Shown here: in pieces, positions 25,193 to 34,164 of the stretch
How the letters are laid out: each line of letters starts with the position of its first letter
How positions within the stretch are numbered: the first letter of the stretch is position 1
NCBI GenBank assembly: GCA_900469615.1
Contig: UBYA01000022.1
Span: forward strand, 89,029 to 153,028
Source of the DNA: Hyphomicrobiales bacterium
Lineage (GTDB): Bacteria > Pseudomonadota > Alphaproteobacteria > Rhizobiales > Rhizobiaceae
Length of the DNA stretch: 64,000 bases
Direction of reading: 5' to 3'
Made by a program: the position numbers and the translations under genes
Notes under the pieces: generated by a model
What the model saw: the letters and a program-made list of their open reading frames with translations, nothing else
Database searches by the model: none
Told to the model about the DNA's origin: nothing

Positions 25193-27136
25193 GTGACTAC
25201 AAGAAAAGCCTTTTTGACAGCGTCCGGCTTCTATCAGAAGGGGCAATATACGCGCGCGCTCGAAACGCTGAACGAGCTGCTGAACGTCGACAGATCGCCC
25301 AAGACCTATGCGTTGCTGGCGAAGACGCTGCTCAAGCTCGGCTTCAAGTCGGACGCGGCGAGCGCCTACGAACTGGCCGGCAGACAGAAGCCGCAGCGCG
25401 AGGACTATCTTCGCGAAGCCCTGCTGCTCCATGGCGATTGCGGCAACGACGACCAGGCGCTTGCGGTCGGAAGCCTGATCCTGCCGCTGGCGTTCAAGGA
25501 TGCCGATCTTGCCTTCATCCTCACCCGCATCCTGCTGAGCCGTCAGCAGAAGGAGCTGCTGACCGGCTTCAAGACGGTGCTCGTGGAAGGGCCGGACATC
25601 AGGCATCGCCAGATGGCCGCGAAGCTGCTGACCGACGATCTCTACGACGAGAGCAACCGGCATATCGTCACGACCTTGTTCAAGAAGCATCCCGAAAACA
25701 TCATCTTCCGCACGCTCTATCTGATCTTCGCGCGCGAAGTGTCGGATCTGGCTGCGGTCGACAGGCACATGGCGCCCGTCACGGCTTCGCTGGCCCAGGG
25801 CAAGCTCGACCACGTCATCCCCGACAACCCGTTCTTCCACCTTCACTGGTGCGGCGACGAGGCGATCAACAAGCTCGCAATCCACGACACCGATCCCTTG
25901 CCCGCAGGTCACGCGGAGACGCGCCGCAGGCTGCCGCACGCATGGGGCAGTAAGATCCGCATCGGCTATCTCTCATCCGACTTCTGGCCCGGCCACGCAA
26001 CGATGAAGCTGATGCAGCGCGTTCTCGATCTGCACGACAAGGACCGGTTCGAAATTACCCTCTTCGATCACTCCGACCTGTCTCACCGGCAGGACGAAGC
26101 ATTCGATTACTCGGAGCTGGGTGCGACGGTCGATATACGCGGCCTCTCCAACCAGGCGGCGGCAGACGCCATCCGCAGCCGCGGAATCGACATTCTCGTC
26201 GACCTCAAGGGGCATACAAAGGGCAGCCGCGCCTTCATCCTCAACCATATGGCCGCACCGATCCAGGTCGCCTGGCTCGGGTTCCCCGGCACGACCGTCA
26301 ACATCGACCTCGACTACATCATCGGCGACCATCATGTGCTGCCGGATGGCTCGAAGGAGCATTTCCACGAGAAGTTCTGCCGCCTGCCCGAATGCTATCA
26401 GCCGAACGACCCGATTAACCGCCCGAAGCCGCGGCCGACGACCCGCGCGCAGCATGGGCTGCCGGAAGACGCCTTCGTCTTCGCCTCCTTCAACGGCAAC
26501 CGCAAGATCACCTCGCAGATGGTCGACGCGTGGTGCAATATCCTCAAGCGCAGCAAGAACAGCGTTCTCTGGCTGCTGTGCAACGGCCCTCGTGCGGAAG
26601 CCAACATATGGGCACGCATGGAAGCGCGCGGCATCAACCGCAAGCGTGTCGTCTTCACCACGCGCATTCGCTACGAAGACCATATCGACCGCCAGCAGCT
26701 GGCCGATCTCGGCCTCGACACCTTCCCGGTCAATGGTCACACGACCACGTCGGAGCAGCTTTGGGGCGGCCTGCCGGTCCTGACCACGAAGGGCAGCAAT
26801 TTCGCCTCCCGCGTCAGCGAGAGCCTGCTGAACGCCATCGGCCTGCCCGAGCTGGTGGCCGACGATCTCACAGCCTACGAGGATATGGCGGTGCAGCTCG
26901 CCGGCCAGCCGGAACGTATCGCGCAGTTCAAGCAAACGCTGGCCGCCAATCGCTACATCAAGCCGCTTTTCGATGCGGAGCGCTTCACGCACCATCTGGA
27001 AACGGCCTTCGAGATGATGGCCGCCCGCGCCAGGCAGGGCCTCGCACCCGACCACATCGACGTGCCGGCGCTGCCGGTGCGCCTGGAGCCGTTCATGGAA
27101 GAAGACCAGAACGCGGCGGCGATCGCGGCCGAATAA
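25193..27136 (+). CDS. TPR-containing family-41 (OGT/SPINDLY-like) glycosyltransferase
   Basis: The 647-residue protein has an N-terminal helical repeat region (residues 1-240; clear TPR near 9-60) and a C-terminal GT41 catalytic domain. Landmarks are IRIGYLSSDFWPGHATM near residue 260 with the expected His, LGFPGTTVNIDLDYIIGD near 362, and GHTTTSEQLWGGLPVLT near 514-530, the nucleotide-sugar site. Family members transfer GlcNAc or other sugars to Ser/Thr of proteins. The divergent position next to flaA suggests that the acceptor is flagellin; this is inference. The start is a GTG at 25193 with GGAG upstream. The catalytic domain looks complete. Confidence 0.85.
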   Translation: MTTRKAFLTASGFYQKGQYTRALETLNELLNVDRSPKTYALLAKTLLKLGFKSDAASAYELAGRQKPQREDYLREALLLHGDCGNDDQALAVGSLILPLAFKDADLAFILTRILLSRQQKELLTGFKTVLVEGPDIRHRQMAAKLLTDDLYDESNRHIVTTLFKKHPENIIFRTLYLIFAREVSDLAAVDRHMAPVTASLAQGKLDHVIPDNPFFHLHWCGDEAINKLAIHDTDPLPAGHAETRRRLPHAWGSKIRIGYLSSDFWPGHATMKLMQRVLDLHDKDRFEITLFDHSDLSHRQDEAFDYSELGATVDIRGLSNQAAADAIRSRGIDILVDLKGHTKGSRAFILNHMAAPIQVAWLGFPGTTVNIDLDYIIGDHHVLPDGSKEHFHEKFCRLPECYQPNDPINRPKPRPTTRAQHGLPEDAFVFASFNGNRKITSQMVDAWCNILKRSKNSVLWLLCNGPRAEANIWARMEARGINRKRVVFTTRIRYEDHIDRQQLADLGLDTFPVNGHTTTSEQLWGGLPVLTTKGSNFASRVSESLLNAIGLPELVADDLTAYEDMAVQLAGQPERIAQFKQTLAANRYIKPLFDAERFTHHLETAFEMMAARARQGLAPDHIDVPALPVRLEPFMEEDQNAAAIAAE

Positions 27137-27143
27137 AGCCCGC

Positions 27144-27171
27144 CGACGCCGGGGCGATAGCTCCGGCGTCG
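27144..27171 (+). terminator. hairpin terminator candidate after the GT41 gene
   Basis: A 9-bp stem (arms 27144-27152 and 27163-27171, CGACGCCGG and complement) stands between the convergent ends of the GT41 gene and fliP. It is followed by CCTTTCGCC rather than a strong T run, so termination strength is uncertain. Confidence 0.5.
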
Positions 27172-27187
27172 CCTTTCGCCTGTCTTG

Positions 27188-27946
27188 TCAGTGGAAAGAG
27201 CGAACCAGACTGCCGACCAGCAGGTTCCAGCCGTCGATCAGCACAAAGAAGAGAATCTTGAACGGCAGCGAAATCGAGGTCGGCGGCAGCATCATCATGC
27301 CCATCGCCATGACGATGGTCGACACGATCAGGTCGATGACGAGAAACGGCAGGACCACGAGGAAGCCGATCTCGAAGCCGCGGCGAATCTCGGAAATCAT
27401 GAAGGCCGGAATCAGGACGCGGTAATCGATCTTGTTATCGACGACCGTCGTCTGGCCGCGCTCCTTCGCCAGATCGACGAACAGCTTCAGATCCTTGTCA
27501 CGCGTGTTGTTCGACATGAAGGTGCGGAACGGTTCGGCAATGCGCTGCACCGCGTCCGCCTCGGAAATCTGATTGGCGAGCAAGGGCTGCACGCCGTCCT
27601 TCCACGCCTGATCGAAGGTCGGCGACATGACGTAGAAGGTCATGAACAGCGCCAGGCTCAGCAGGATCATGTTCGACGGCGTCGACGCAAGGCCCATGCC
27701 GCTGCGCAGGATCGAAAAGGCGATGATGAAACGCGGAAAGCTCGTCACCATGATCAGGATGCCGGGCGCGATCGACAGGATCGTCAAAAGCCCGAACGTG
27801 CGAATGATCCAGGCGGCGACCGAGCCGTTGACGGGAGCATTCAGAAGATCGGCGGGAAGCTGTTGCGACAATTGCTGCGCCACCGCCAGTTCCGGCGACA
27901 GTGCAGCAATGACTGTTATAGACAGGGCGAGCGCTAGCCGACTCAT
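27188..27946 (-). CDS. fliP: flagellar export gate protein FliP
   Basis: FliP forms the core of the export gate with FliQ and FliR. The 252-residue product has a cleavable signal-type N-terminus (residues 1-23, ending AVAQQ), then hydrophobic helices, and conserved RFIIAFSILRSGMGLASTPSN near residues 72-92 and IPAFMISEIRRGFEIGFLV near 172-190. Length and motifs match the family. The start overlaps the fliL stop by four bases, making it the last gene of the basal-body operon. No fliO was found. Confidence 0.95.
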   Translation of the reverse strand: MSRLALALSITVIAALSPELAVAQQLSQQLPADLLNAPVNGSVAAWIIRTFGLLTILSIAPGILIMVTSFPRFIIAFSILRSGMGLASTPSNMILLSLALFMTFYVMSPTFDQAWKDGVQPLLANQISEADAVQRIAEPFRTFMSNNTRDKDLKLFVDLAKERGQTTVVDNKIDYRVLIPAFMISEIRRGFEIGFLVVLPFLVIDLIVSTIVMAMGMMMLPPTSISLPFKILFFVLIDGWNLLVGSLVRSFH

Positions 27947-28434
27947 TCGATCACGAAAGTTCTGAACATGACTTTCGATACTCGTCCTTCCGAGCGCAGG
28001 TCAACACGCTCCTGGATGTCATCCCGAAGATATTGCAGGCCCCGCGCTCCTTCGATCTGCTGCAGGGAGACCGTGCGGATGTACGCCAGGATATCCTGAT
28101 GGATCGCCTGGGCGAGCTGAGCGTCCGGCTGCCCCTTGAAGACCAGCGCCAATTCCAGCCTGACCCAGCTCTGCGAGGGATAGGCGAGATTGGTCGTGAT
28201 CGGATCGAGGGCGATAATCCCGTTCGCCTGCCCGGCCGCGGCGGCGTGCTTGCCGTCGCCTGCCGCCTTCTCGCTCGCCTGCACCGCAGCGGCGGCGGTC
28301 TTGATCTTCGGCGCGACGACGGTTCCGAGCACCCAGCCGCCGCCGCCGCCGAGGACGGTCAGCACCAGTAGCCCGACGATCATCATCATCGGCGATGCCT
28401 TGCCTTTTGCCGGTTCGTCTGCGGCTGCTGCCAT
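27943..28434 (-). CDS. fliL: flagellar basal-body-associated protein FliL
   Basis: FliL surrounds stator units and supports motor function. The 163-residue protein has a short cytoplasmic tail, one membrane helix near residues 16-40 with a Gly-rich stretch, and a periplasmic domain ending in the typical GRVSKVMFRTFVIE. FliL proteins characteristically end with an aromatic/valine strand of this sort. It overlaps fliP and follows flgH by 41 bp. Confidence 0.9.
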   Translation of the reverse strand: MAAAADEPAKGKASPMMMIVGLLVLTVLGGGGGWVLGTVVAPKIKTAAAAVQASEKAAGDGKHAAAAGQANGIIALDPITTNLAYPSQSWVRLELALVFKGQPDAQLAQAIHQDILAYIRTVSLQQIEGARGLQYLRDDIQERVDLRSEGRVSKVMFRTFVIE

Positions 28435-28475
28435 GTCCCTATCCGTTCGTTGTCAAACTGGCCGATGCCGTCGGG

Positions 28476-29189
28476 TCAGAGCGGCGACAGAAGGTCGACC
28501 GCCTGCTGCCCTCGCGGCGGCTGCTGTATTTCCGTCAGACGGCCGCGGCCGCCGTAAGAGATGCGTGCTTCGGCGATCTTGTCGTAGGAAATGGTGTTTT
28601 CGGCGGTGACGTCCTGCGGCCGCACGATGCCGGCGACGTTCAGAATGCGGATTTCCTGATTCATGCGGACTTCCTGCGAGCCGCTGATCATCAGGTTGCC
28701 ATTCTCCAGAATGCCGGTCACGACGGCGGCGACGAGCAGGTTGATCTGCTCGGAACGCTGCATCTTGCCCTTGGCGTCGGTGCTGGTGTCGGAGCCCGAG
28801 GTCGCATCGGCGTTGGTGGCGGGCTTCCAGCCGAAGATCTTGGCGGAAATATCCCAGTTCATATCGCTCTTGTTCGTGCGGCTGCGATTCGTCTCGTTGT
28901 CCCAGTTCGCCTTGTCGTTGATCTGGATGGTAACGGTCAGGATGTCGCCGACGTTGAGCGCGCGCGCATCCTTGAAGAGCGCGGCCTGCGAATCGTTCCA
29001 CAGCGAATAGCCTTGCGCGACCTGGTGCGGCCGCTTCGGATATTGCAGCATTTGCGGCGTCTGCGCGTATTGCAGGCCGCTGCCGATCGGACTCATGGCA
29101 GGCGCCCTGCCGATTTCCCTGAGGGCCTGCGACTGGCAACCGGCGAGAAAGACGACGATGGTGCAGGCGGCCGTAAGACGCATGTTCAT
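28476..29189 (-). CDS. flgH: flagellar L-ring lipoprotein FlgH
   Basis: FlgH forms the outer-membrane L ring. The N-terminus is a lipoprotein signal with LAGC lipobox and Cys18 as the lipidated residue. The middle contains SLWNDSQAALFKDARALNVGDILTV, a conserved FlgH segment, and the C-terminal part has GNLMISGSQEVRMNQE and ISGIVRP-like VAGIVRPQDV. The 237-residue length is typical. Its start overlaps motE by four bases. Confidence 0.95.
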   Translation of the reverse strand: MNMRLTAACTIVVFLAGCQSQALREIGRAPAMSPIGSGLQYAQTPQMLQYPKRPHQVAQGYSLWNDSQAALFKDARALNVGDILTVTIQINDKANWDNETNRSRTNKSDMNWDISAKIFGWKPATNADATSGSDTSTDAKGKMQRSEQINLLVAAVVTGILENGNLMISGSQEVRMNQEIRILNVAGIVRPQDVTAENTISYDKIAEARISYGGRGRLTEIQQPPRGQQAVDLLSPL

Positions 29190-29725
29190 GAGGGGTCCTT
29201 CGACTTCGATGTATTCGGGTCGGATGCGCTAGCAATGATGTTGGTGATGACGGCCGCCTTGTGCGCATCCATTTCCGCGAGGATCAGGCTCGATTGCCGC
29301 GACGAGAGCTTCATGATGATCGCGGCGGCAACCGTGATCCTGACATCGTTGAGGCTCGCCGCGGCCGCATCCGGTTTCATGTTCTTGTAGATATCGACCA
29401 GGCCGAGATCCGCGGTCTTGAGAAAATCGTCGCGCCGTTTCAGCCAGTCCTCATATTCGGCCTTGCGCTTTTCCATGGTCGCGATGCGCTGATCGACATC
29501 GGCCTGCAGCTTGTCCAGCTCCTGCTTCTGCAACAGATAGCGCTGGTCGCGCGCCGGATCGGCGATGTTGGTGCAGAATTGCTTGATCTCATCCTGGCTG
29601 GAGGCCGGATCGACGGTCGGTTTTGCCGCGTCCTGTGCCGCCGCCACGCCGAACGACAACAGCAGGGCGCCGGTTGCAAGACCGCATGGCAGCAGCATTT
29701 TTCTGGCGGTGACGATCGATATCAT
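29186..29725 (-). CDS. motE: motility protein MotE, periplasmic chaperone of MotC
   Basis: In Sinorhizobium MotE is a periplasmic chaperone that stabilises MotC. The 179-residue product has an N-terminal signal (residues 1-30, ending in VAAAQDA), a long charged coiled coil near residues 60-110 (LQKQELDKLQADVDQRIATME) and a C-terminal MgtE-N-like helix set. It contains a Cys near residue 51. It lies between flgI and flgH with four-base overlaps on both sides. motC is distant at 13727. Confidence 0.88.
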   Translation of the reverse strand: MISIVTARKMLLPCGLATGALLLSFGVAAAQDAAKPTVDPASSQDEIKQFCTNIADPARDQRYLLQKQELDKLQADVDQRIATMEKRKAEYEDWLKRRDDFLKTADLGLVDIYKNMKPDAAAASLNDVRITVAAAIIMKLSSRQSSLILAEMDAHKAAVITNIIASASDPNTSKSKDPS

Positions 29726-30840
29726 TGCAGCACGAGCTCCGCTTGCAGGGCGCCGGCCGACTTGATGCCTTGCAGGATGGCGATGATGCCGTCCGGCTTG
29801 ACGCCGATATTGTTGAGACCGGAAACCAGCGTCTTCAGATCCGGCCCTTCCAGGACCGCGACGCGGCCGCCGCTCTTGGTGGCGGTGATGTCCGTCTGGT
29901 CCTGCACGGCGGTCTGGCCGTCCGAGAAGGGCTCGGGCTGGATCACCTGCGGGTTTTCGCTCACCTGCACGGTCAGCGTCCCGTAGCTGACGGCGACGGG
30001 CGAGACGCGGACGTCGGCGCCTATGACGATCGTTCCGGTGCGCTCGTTGATGACGACCTTGGCCGGCGTGTCGGTCTGGACGTTCAGGTTTTCGATATCG
30101 GCCATCAGGCGGGTGAGGTCCGCCATCTTCGGCTTGGCGATCGCCACCTCCTGCGAGTCCTTGGCCTCCGCGATCGGCGCACCGAAACGCGAGGTCGCCC
30201 AGGCATTCACCGTATCGGCGATGCGGATCGAGGTGGAAAAGTCCGGATTGCGCAGTTGCAGGACCAGATTGACCGAATCCTTGAAGCGCGACGGCAGCTC
30301 GCGCTCGATGATGGCGCCGCCGGGCACGCGGCCGGCTGTCGTCACACCCTCTGTCACCGTCGCCGCCGCGCCTTGCGCCTGAAAGCCGGAGACGATGACC
30401 GAGCCCTGTGCCACGGCATAGATCTGCCCGTCGGCACCCGTCAGCGACGTCATGATCAGCGTGCCGCCGCGCAGCGAGGTCGCGTCGCCGAGCGAGCTGA
30501 CCGTCACGTCGATGCGGCTGCCGGGGCTTGCGAAGGGCGGCAGGTTCGCAGTCACCATGACGGCGGCCGTATTCTTCGCGGCGGATTGGCCGCCCTGCGT
30601 CGAGATGCCGAGGTTCTGCAGCATCGCGCGCATGGACTGCTCGGTGAAGGGCGAGGAGCGCAGGCCGTCGCCCGTCCCCTGCAGGCCCACGATCAGACCG
30701 TAGCCGATGAGCTGGTTGTCGCGGCCGGACTGGAGCGACGCGATATCCTTGATGCGCGACTGCATCGCCGCGGCCGGATCTGCGACGATCAGGCTGGGCA
30801 ATGCCAACAGGACTGCGAAAAACTGACGAAGCCGTTTCAT
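29722..30840 (-). CDS. flgI: flagellar P-ring protein FlgI
   Basis: FlgI forms the P ring in the peptidoglycan layer and needs FlgA for assembly. The 372-residue product has a signal peptide (residues 1-25), then RIKDIASLQSGRDNQLIGYGLIVGLQGTGDGL, the strongly conserved FlgI start, and ends with GIIAILQGIKSAGALQAEL, also conserved. Overlaps flgA and motE by four bases each. Confidence 0.96.
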   Translation of the reverse strand: MKRLRQFFAVLLALPSLIVADPAAAMQSRIKDIASLQSGRDNQLIGYGLIVGLQGTGDGLRSSPFTEQSMRAMLQNLGISTQGGQSAAKNTAAVMVTANLPPFASPGSRIDVTVSSLGDATSLRGGTLIMTSLTGADGQIYAVAQGSVIVSGFQAQGAAATVTEGVTTAGRVPGGAIIERELPSRFKDSVNLVLQLRNPDFSTSIRIADTVNAWATSRFGAPIAEAKDSQEVAIAKPKMADLTRLMADIENLNVQTDTPAKVVINERTGTIVIGADVRVSPVAVSYGTLTVQVSENPQVIQPEPFSDGQTAVQDQTDITATKSGGRVAVLEGPDLKTLVSGLNNIGVKPDGIIAILQGIKSAGALQAELVLQ

Positions 30841-31337
30841 TTCGCGACCACGCGGATCGTACCGTTTTCGAGAACCGTGCCGTTGACGATGATGCCCGAA
30901 TCCATGTTGCGGGCGCGGACGCTATCGCCGACGGCGCCGTCGTCCAGCGGCGTTCCCGCCGCCGTGATGGTCATGCTGCCCATGCTCATCACCAGACGCA
31001 CGTTGGAGCCGCGCGTCACGGCATAGGGCTGGCGCAATGCGGAAATGGAGATCGTGCGGCCCGGAAGAAGCGTCCGTTTCGACACCAGCCCCGTGACGTC
31101 GCGGAGCCGCTTGGCATAATCGCCGGTCAGGTTGGGGTTCGTGACCTCGACTTCATCGAGCTGGGCGCTGCTGATGATATCGCCGGGATAGATCGTCTCG
31201 GTCGGCACCACGGCGGTCCCAAGGCCGGGACCATCGGCACCGACAGCGCCTGCGGGCGCGGCCGAGGCGAACGCGACGGAGAGGCTCGCCGCGGCGAACC
31301 AGGCCATTGCTAAGCTTTTCATCCGGCGAAACCTCAT
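30837..31337 (-). CDS. flgA: P-ring assembly chaperone FlgA
   Basis: FlgA is a periplasmic chaperone for P-ring formation. The 166-residue product has a signal-like N-terminus (residues 5-28) and an SAF-type domain: ETIYPGDIISSAQLDEVEV near residues 46-64, VSKRTLLPGRTISISAL near 90-106, and a C-terminal region with GDSVRARNMDSGIIVNGTV, all typical. It is short, as in other rhizobia. It follows flgG by 19 bp and overlaps flgI. Confidence 0.9.
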   Translation of the reverse strand: MRFRRMKSLAMAWFAAASLSVAFASAAPAGAVGADGPGLGTAVVPTETIYPGDIISSAQLDEVEVTNPNLTGDYAKRLRDVTGLVSKRTLLPGRTISISALRQPYAVTRGSNVRLVMSMGSMTITAAGTPLDDGAVGDSVRARNMDSGIIVNGTVLENGTIRVVAK

Positions 31338-31356
31338 GTTCGGCCCGTCCTTCCCG

Positions 31357-32145
31357 CTACTTCAGGTTCTTGCTGACGATCTGCGCCATTTCGTCGGCCG
31401 TCGTGATGACCTTGGAATTCATCTCGTAGGCGCGCTGCGCGGTGATCAGGTCGGTGATTTCCTTGACCGGATCGACGTTCGACGATTCCAGGTAGTTTTG
31501 CTTCAGGTAGGCAAAGCCGTTCTCGTTCGGATCGGAAACGACCGGATCGCCGGAAGCCGGCGTCTGGGTGAAGAGGTTGCTGCCCATCGGCTGCAGGCCG
31601 GCTTCGTTGACGAAGTTGGCGATCTGCAGCTGGCCGAGCACCGTCGGCGTCGTCGCCGTGCCGATGATCGCCGATACTTCGCCGGACTGGCTGATGGCAA
31701 GGCTGCTCGCGTTGTTCGGGATGGTGATCCCCGGCTCCAGCACGTTGCCGTCGGGCGTGACGATCTGGCCGGTATCGCTCTTGTTGAAGGAGCCGGCGCG
31801 CGTATAGGCCGTCGTGCCGTCCGGCATCTGGATCTGGAACCAGCCGCGGCCGACGAGCGCGACGTCGAGCTCGTTCTGGGTCTGCGACAGTTCGCCCTGG
31901 ATCTGAATGTTGCGAACGGCCACGGTCTGAACGCCGAGACCGATGTTGGCGCCCTCCGGCACCACCGCCTGGTTGGGCCGGTTGGCGATGCCCTTGGCGC
32001 GCTCGGTCTGGTAGAGAAGATCGGAAAACTCGGCGCGCGAGCGCTTGTAGCCCGTGGTATTGATGTTCGCGATGTTGTTTGCGATCACTTCGAGGTTGGT
32101 CTGCTGGGCGTCCATGCCTGTCGCGGCGATTGCGAGCGCTCTCAT
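31357..32145 (-). CDS. flgG: distal rod protein FlgG
   Basis: FlgG builds the distal rod. The 262-residue protein begins MRALAIAATGMDAQQ and carries VIANNIANINTTGYKRSR near residues 21-38, the rod-protein signature. It ends with EITDLITAQRAYEMNSKVITTADEM, diagnostic of FlgG. The length matches the family. It starts 97 bp after fliE. Confidence 0.96.
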   Translation of the reverse strand: MRALAIAATGMDAQQTNLEVIANNIANINTTGYKRSRAEFSDLLYQTERAKGIANRPNQAVVPEGANIGLGVQTVAVRNIQIQGELSQTQNELDVALVGRGWFQIQMPDGTTAYTRAGSFNKSDTGQIVTPDGNVLEPGITIPNNASSLAISQSGEVSAIIGTATTPTVLGQLQIANFVNEAGLQPMGSNLFTQTPASGDPVVSDPNENGFAYLKQNYLESSNVDPVKEITDLITAQRAYEMNSKVITTADEMAQIVSKNLK

Positions 32146-32242
32146 GCTTTCGTCCTTGGATCTGGGGCGAAACCTTCGCAGCCCGGAACGAGCCTGCGAA
32201 CAGCTGTCGCCAAATCAGGTAATTAAAGCGGGGAACCCCGCC

Positions 32243-32593
32243 CTAGATCTGCATCTTCGTAATGTCGAGGAATGCGGACACGACCTTGTCGCGCAGCGCG
32301 ATCGCGGTCTGCAGGGTCTGGTCGGCCTGCATGACCTTGTCGACGACTTCGCGGGTGCTCATCGTGCCCTTGATCCCGGCGAAGGAGGCGCTTTCGGCTT
32401 CCTTCAGGGTGTTGATGGAGTCCTTGGCGACATTCGACATGACCGAAGCGAAGCTCATGCCGGCGTCCGCACCCATGGCGACGGCCGGCGAGGCGTTCAT
32501 GACGCTGGAAGCGGCGGAGGTCAGATCCGTGGCGATGCTGCCGAGGCCGCGGGTCGCCGAGAGGGAGGCTACATTCTTAATCGAGTCGATCAT
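32243..32593 (-). CDS. fliE: MS ring-rod junction protein FliE
   Basis: FliE joins the MS ring to the rod. The 116-residue protein is short and helical, with FASVMSNVAKDSINTLKEAE near residues 49-68 and KVMQADQTLQTAIALRDKVVSAF near 87-109, matching the FliE C-terminal signature. Its start overlaps the flgC stop by four bases. Despite small size the assignment is clear from motif and order flgB-flgC-fliE. Confidence 0.92.
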   Translation of the reverse strand: MIDSIKNVASLSATRGLGSIATDLTSAASSVMNASPAVAMGADAGMSFASVMSNVAKDSINTLKEAESASFAGIKGTMSTREVVDKVMQADQTLQTAIALRDKVVSAFLDITKMQI

Positions 32594-33006
32594 TGGTTCT
32601 TCAGCAGGTCGATAGTGGAGGAGATGAGGTCACGGGCCTGTCTGACCGTCTGCAGATTGGCCTCGTAGGAGCGATTGGCTTCACGCATGTCGGCCATCTC
32701 GACGAGGATGTTGACGTTTGGCATCTTGACGTAGCCCTTCTGGTCGGCCGCCGGATTATCGGGATCGTATTCCTCGACGAACTTGCCCGTGTCCTGGCCG
32801 AGCTTCTTGACGCCGACCGTGGTGACGCCATTGGCGCGATCCAGTTCGGCCCCGAAGGTGACGGTCTTGCGCCGGTAAGGGTCCGCGCCGGGCGTGTCGC
32901 CCGTCGAACGAGCGTTGGCAATGTTTTCGGAGACGATTCGCAGACGAGTCGATTGAGCCTCCAGGCCGGAACCTGCAATTTTCAATGCGGCTGATAAGGG
33001 GTCCAT
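32590..33006 (-). CDS. flgC: proximal rod protein FlgC
   Basis: FlgC is a proximal rod subunit. The 138-residue product has SGLEAQSTRLRIVSENIANARSTG near residues 13-36 and VNILVEMADMREANRSYEANL near 99-119, both typical. It lies 16 bp after flgB. Length is normal. Confidence 0.95.
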   Translation of the reverse strand: MDPLSAALKIAGSGLEAQSTRLRIVSENIANARSTGDTPGADPYRRKTVTFGAELDRANGVTTVGVKKLGQDTGKFVEEYDPDNPAADQKGYVKMPNVNILVEMADMREANRSYEANLQTVRQARDLISSTIDLLKNQ

Positions 33007-33022
33007 GACATCTTCACTTCAT

Positions 33023-33415
33023 CTATTGTTTTACGGTCATCAACATCATGCGATGAAAGGAGCCTACGAGCGCGGTGTTCAAGCTGTACTGGCGCTTGAT
33101 GTCACCGGCCTTGGCGAGCTCGTCTTCCAGGCCGACGGTGTTACCCGACTCCTGAACGCCAATTTCCTGGTTGAGCGGCGCTTCCTCGACGTTGACGTCG
33201 CCGCTCGTGCTGAATTCGCTGCCCGAAAGATGCGCGGGATCGGTGCGAACCATGTTGACGTTCTGGTTGTCCAGAACTGCCTGGAACGGCGTCACATCCT
33301 TGGCGCGATATTTCGGCGTATTGGCATTGGCGATATTGCCGGCAACAACCTCCTGACGCACCTGGAGCCACTCGGCTTGCCGCGAGGCCAGGTCAAAGAG
33401 CTGAATCGGTTGCAT
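33023..33415 (-). CDS. flgB: proximal rod protein FlgB
   Basis: FlgB is a proximal rod subunit. The ATG at 33415 (MQPIQLFDLASRQAEWL) gives 130 residues, the family length; an open frame to 33589 runs into the upstream gene and is rejected. The motif VVAGNIANANTPKYRAKDV near residues 24-42 is diagnostic. The upstream spacer to the neighbouring membrane-protein gene is 118 bp, so a separate promoter is possible. Confidence 0.94.
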   Translation of the reverse strand: MQPIQLFDLASRQAEWLQVRQEVVAGNIANANTPKYRAKDVTPFQAVLDNQNVNMVRTDPAHLSGSEFSTSGDVNVEEAPLNQEIGVQESGNTVGLEDELAKAGDIKRQYSLNTALVGSFHRMMLMTVKQ

Positions 33416-33533
33416 GGGCTTCTCTCCGTTCTTACACTGGGAATCTAGCGGGATAATCTTGCGTGGGACTTGCGGGAAATGCGTTCCTGTAAGGGTCTTC
33501 GAAATGCCTGAAAGCCGGGCGTTTGCGGGGTTT

Positions 33534-34100
33534 TCAATTGTTGCCGTAAACCTCGCCCGTCGAGGTGACGATGATCCACTTTCCGTCACGTTGCTCGATC
33601 GAAGCCAGCCGGCTGTTGTCGGGCAGGACCGATCCGACGCGCACGACGTACATGCCGGTATCGTCCTCGATCAGGGCGCGGCCGTTTGCGACATGCAGCA
33701 GATGGAACGCGGACTTGCCGGGGAACGGCTGCTGGTCGGCCGGCAGCCCATTGTCGTCCTCGCGGCCGGAATTGCTGACCGTCGCCGTCGTCAACGGATC
33801 GGGAATCATATCCTTCGGCTCGCCGGGATTCCTGTTGACCATGGCGAGCGGCGATACGCTGACGACTTCGCGGCCCGGCCAGTTGGGCAGGTCGCGGGTG
33901 CGGTCGCCTTCGGCCACATGAATGCCGAACTTGTCCGGGTTCAGGAAAACGTACCAGGGAAAGAAGGCGGAGGCGCCGGCGAGCGCCAGTCCCGCGAAGG
34001 CCAGAGCCTTGTCGGCAACGGTTCGCCGTCTCGCCAGCTTCGGCGGGGCGACCGGTTCGTCTGCGTCGGATTCTCTCACTTCTGACCCCTCTTTCGGCAT
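33534..34100 (-). CDS. single-span membrane protein of the flagellar operon, function unknown
   Basis: The 188-residue product has a cytoplasmic N-tail of about 35 residues, one membrane helix (residues 30-50, ALAFAGLALAGASAFFPWYVF) and a periplasmic domain ending in SIEQRDGKWIIVTSTGEVYG. I do not recognise the family. The chosen ATG at 34100 is followed seven codons later by a GTG at 34079 that has a better ribosome site (GAGG, eight bases upstream) and may be the real start. It stands between fliI and flgB and is presumably a rhizobial flagellar accessory protein. Confidence 0.75.
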   Translation of the reverse strand: MPKEGSEVRESDADEPVAPPKLARRRTVADKALAFAGLALAGASAFFPWYVFLNPDKFGIHVAEGDRTRDLPNWPGREVVSVSPLAMVNRNPGEPKDMIPDPLTTATVSNSGREDDNGLPADQQPFPGKSAFHLLHVANGRALIEDDTGMYVVRVGSVLPDNSRLASIEQRDGKWIIVTSTGEVYGNN

Positions 34101-34164
34101 GAAACCCGGCGATATCCGGCCGGCCGCGGACAAGAACAAATCTGGGGAATGCTCCGGACCGCCA

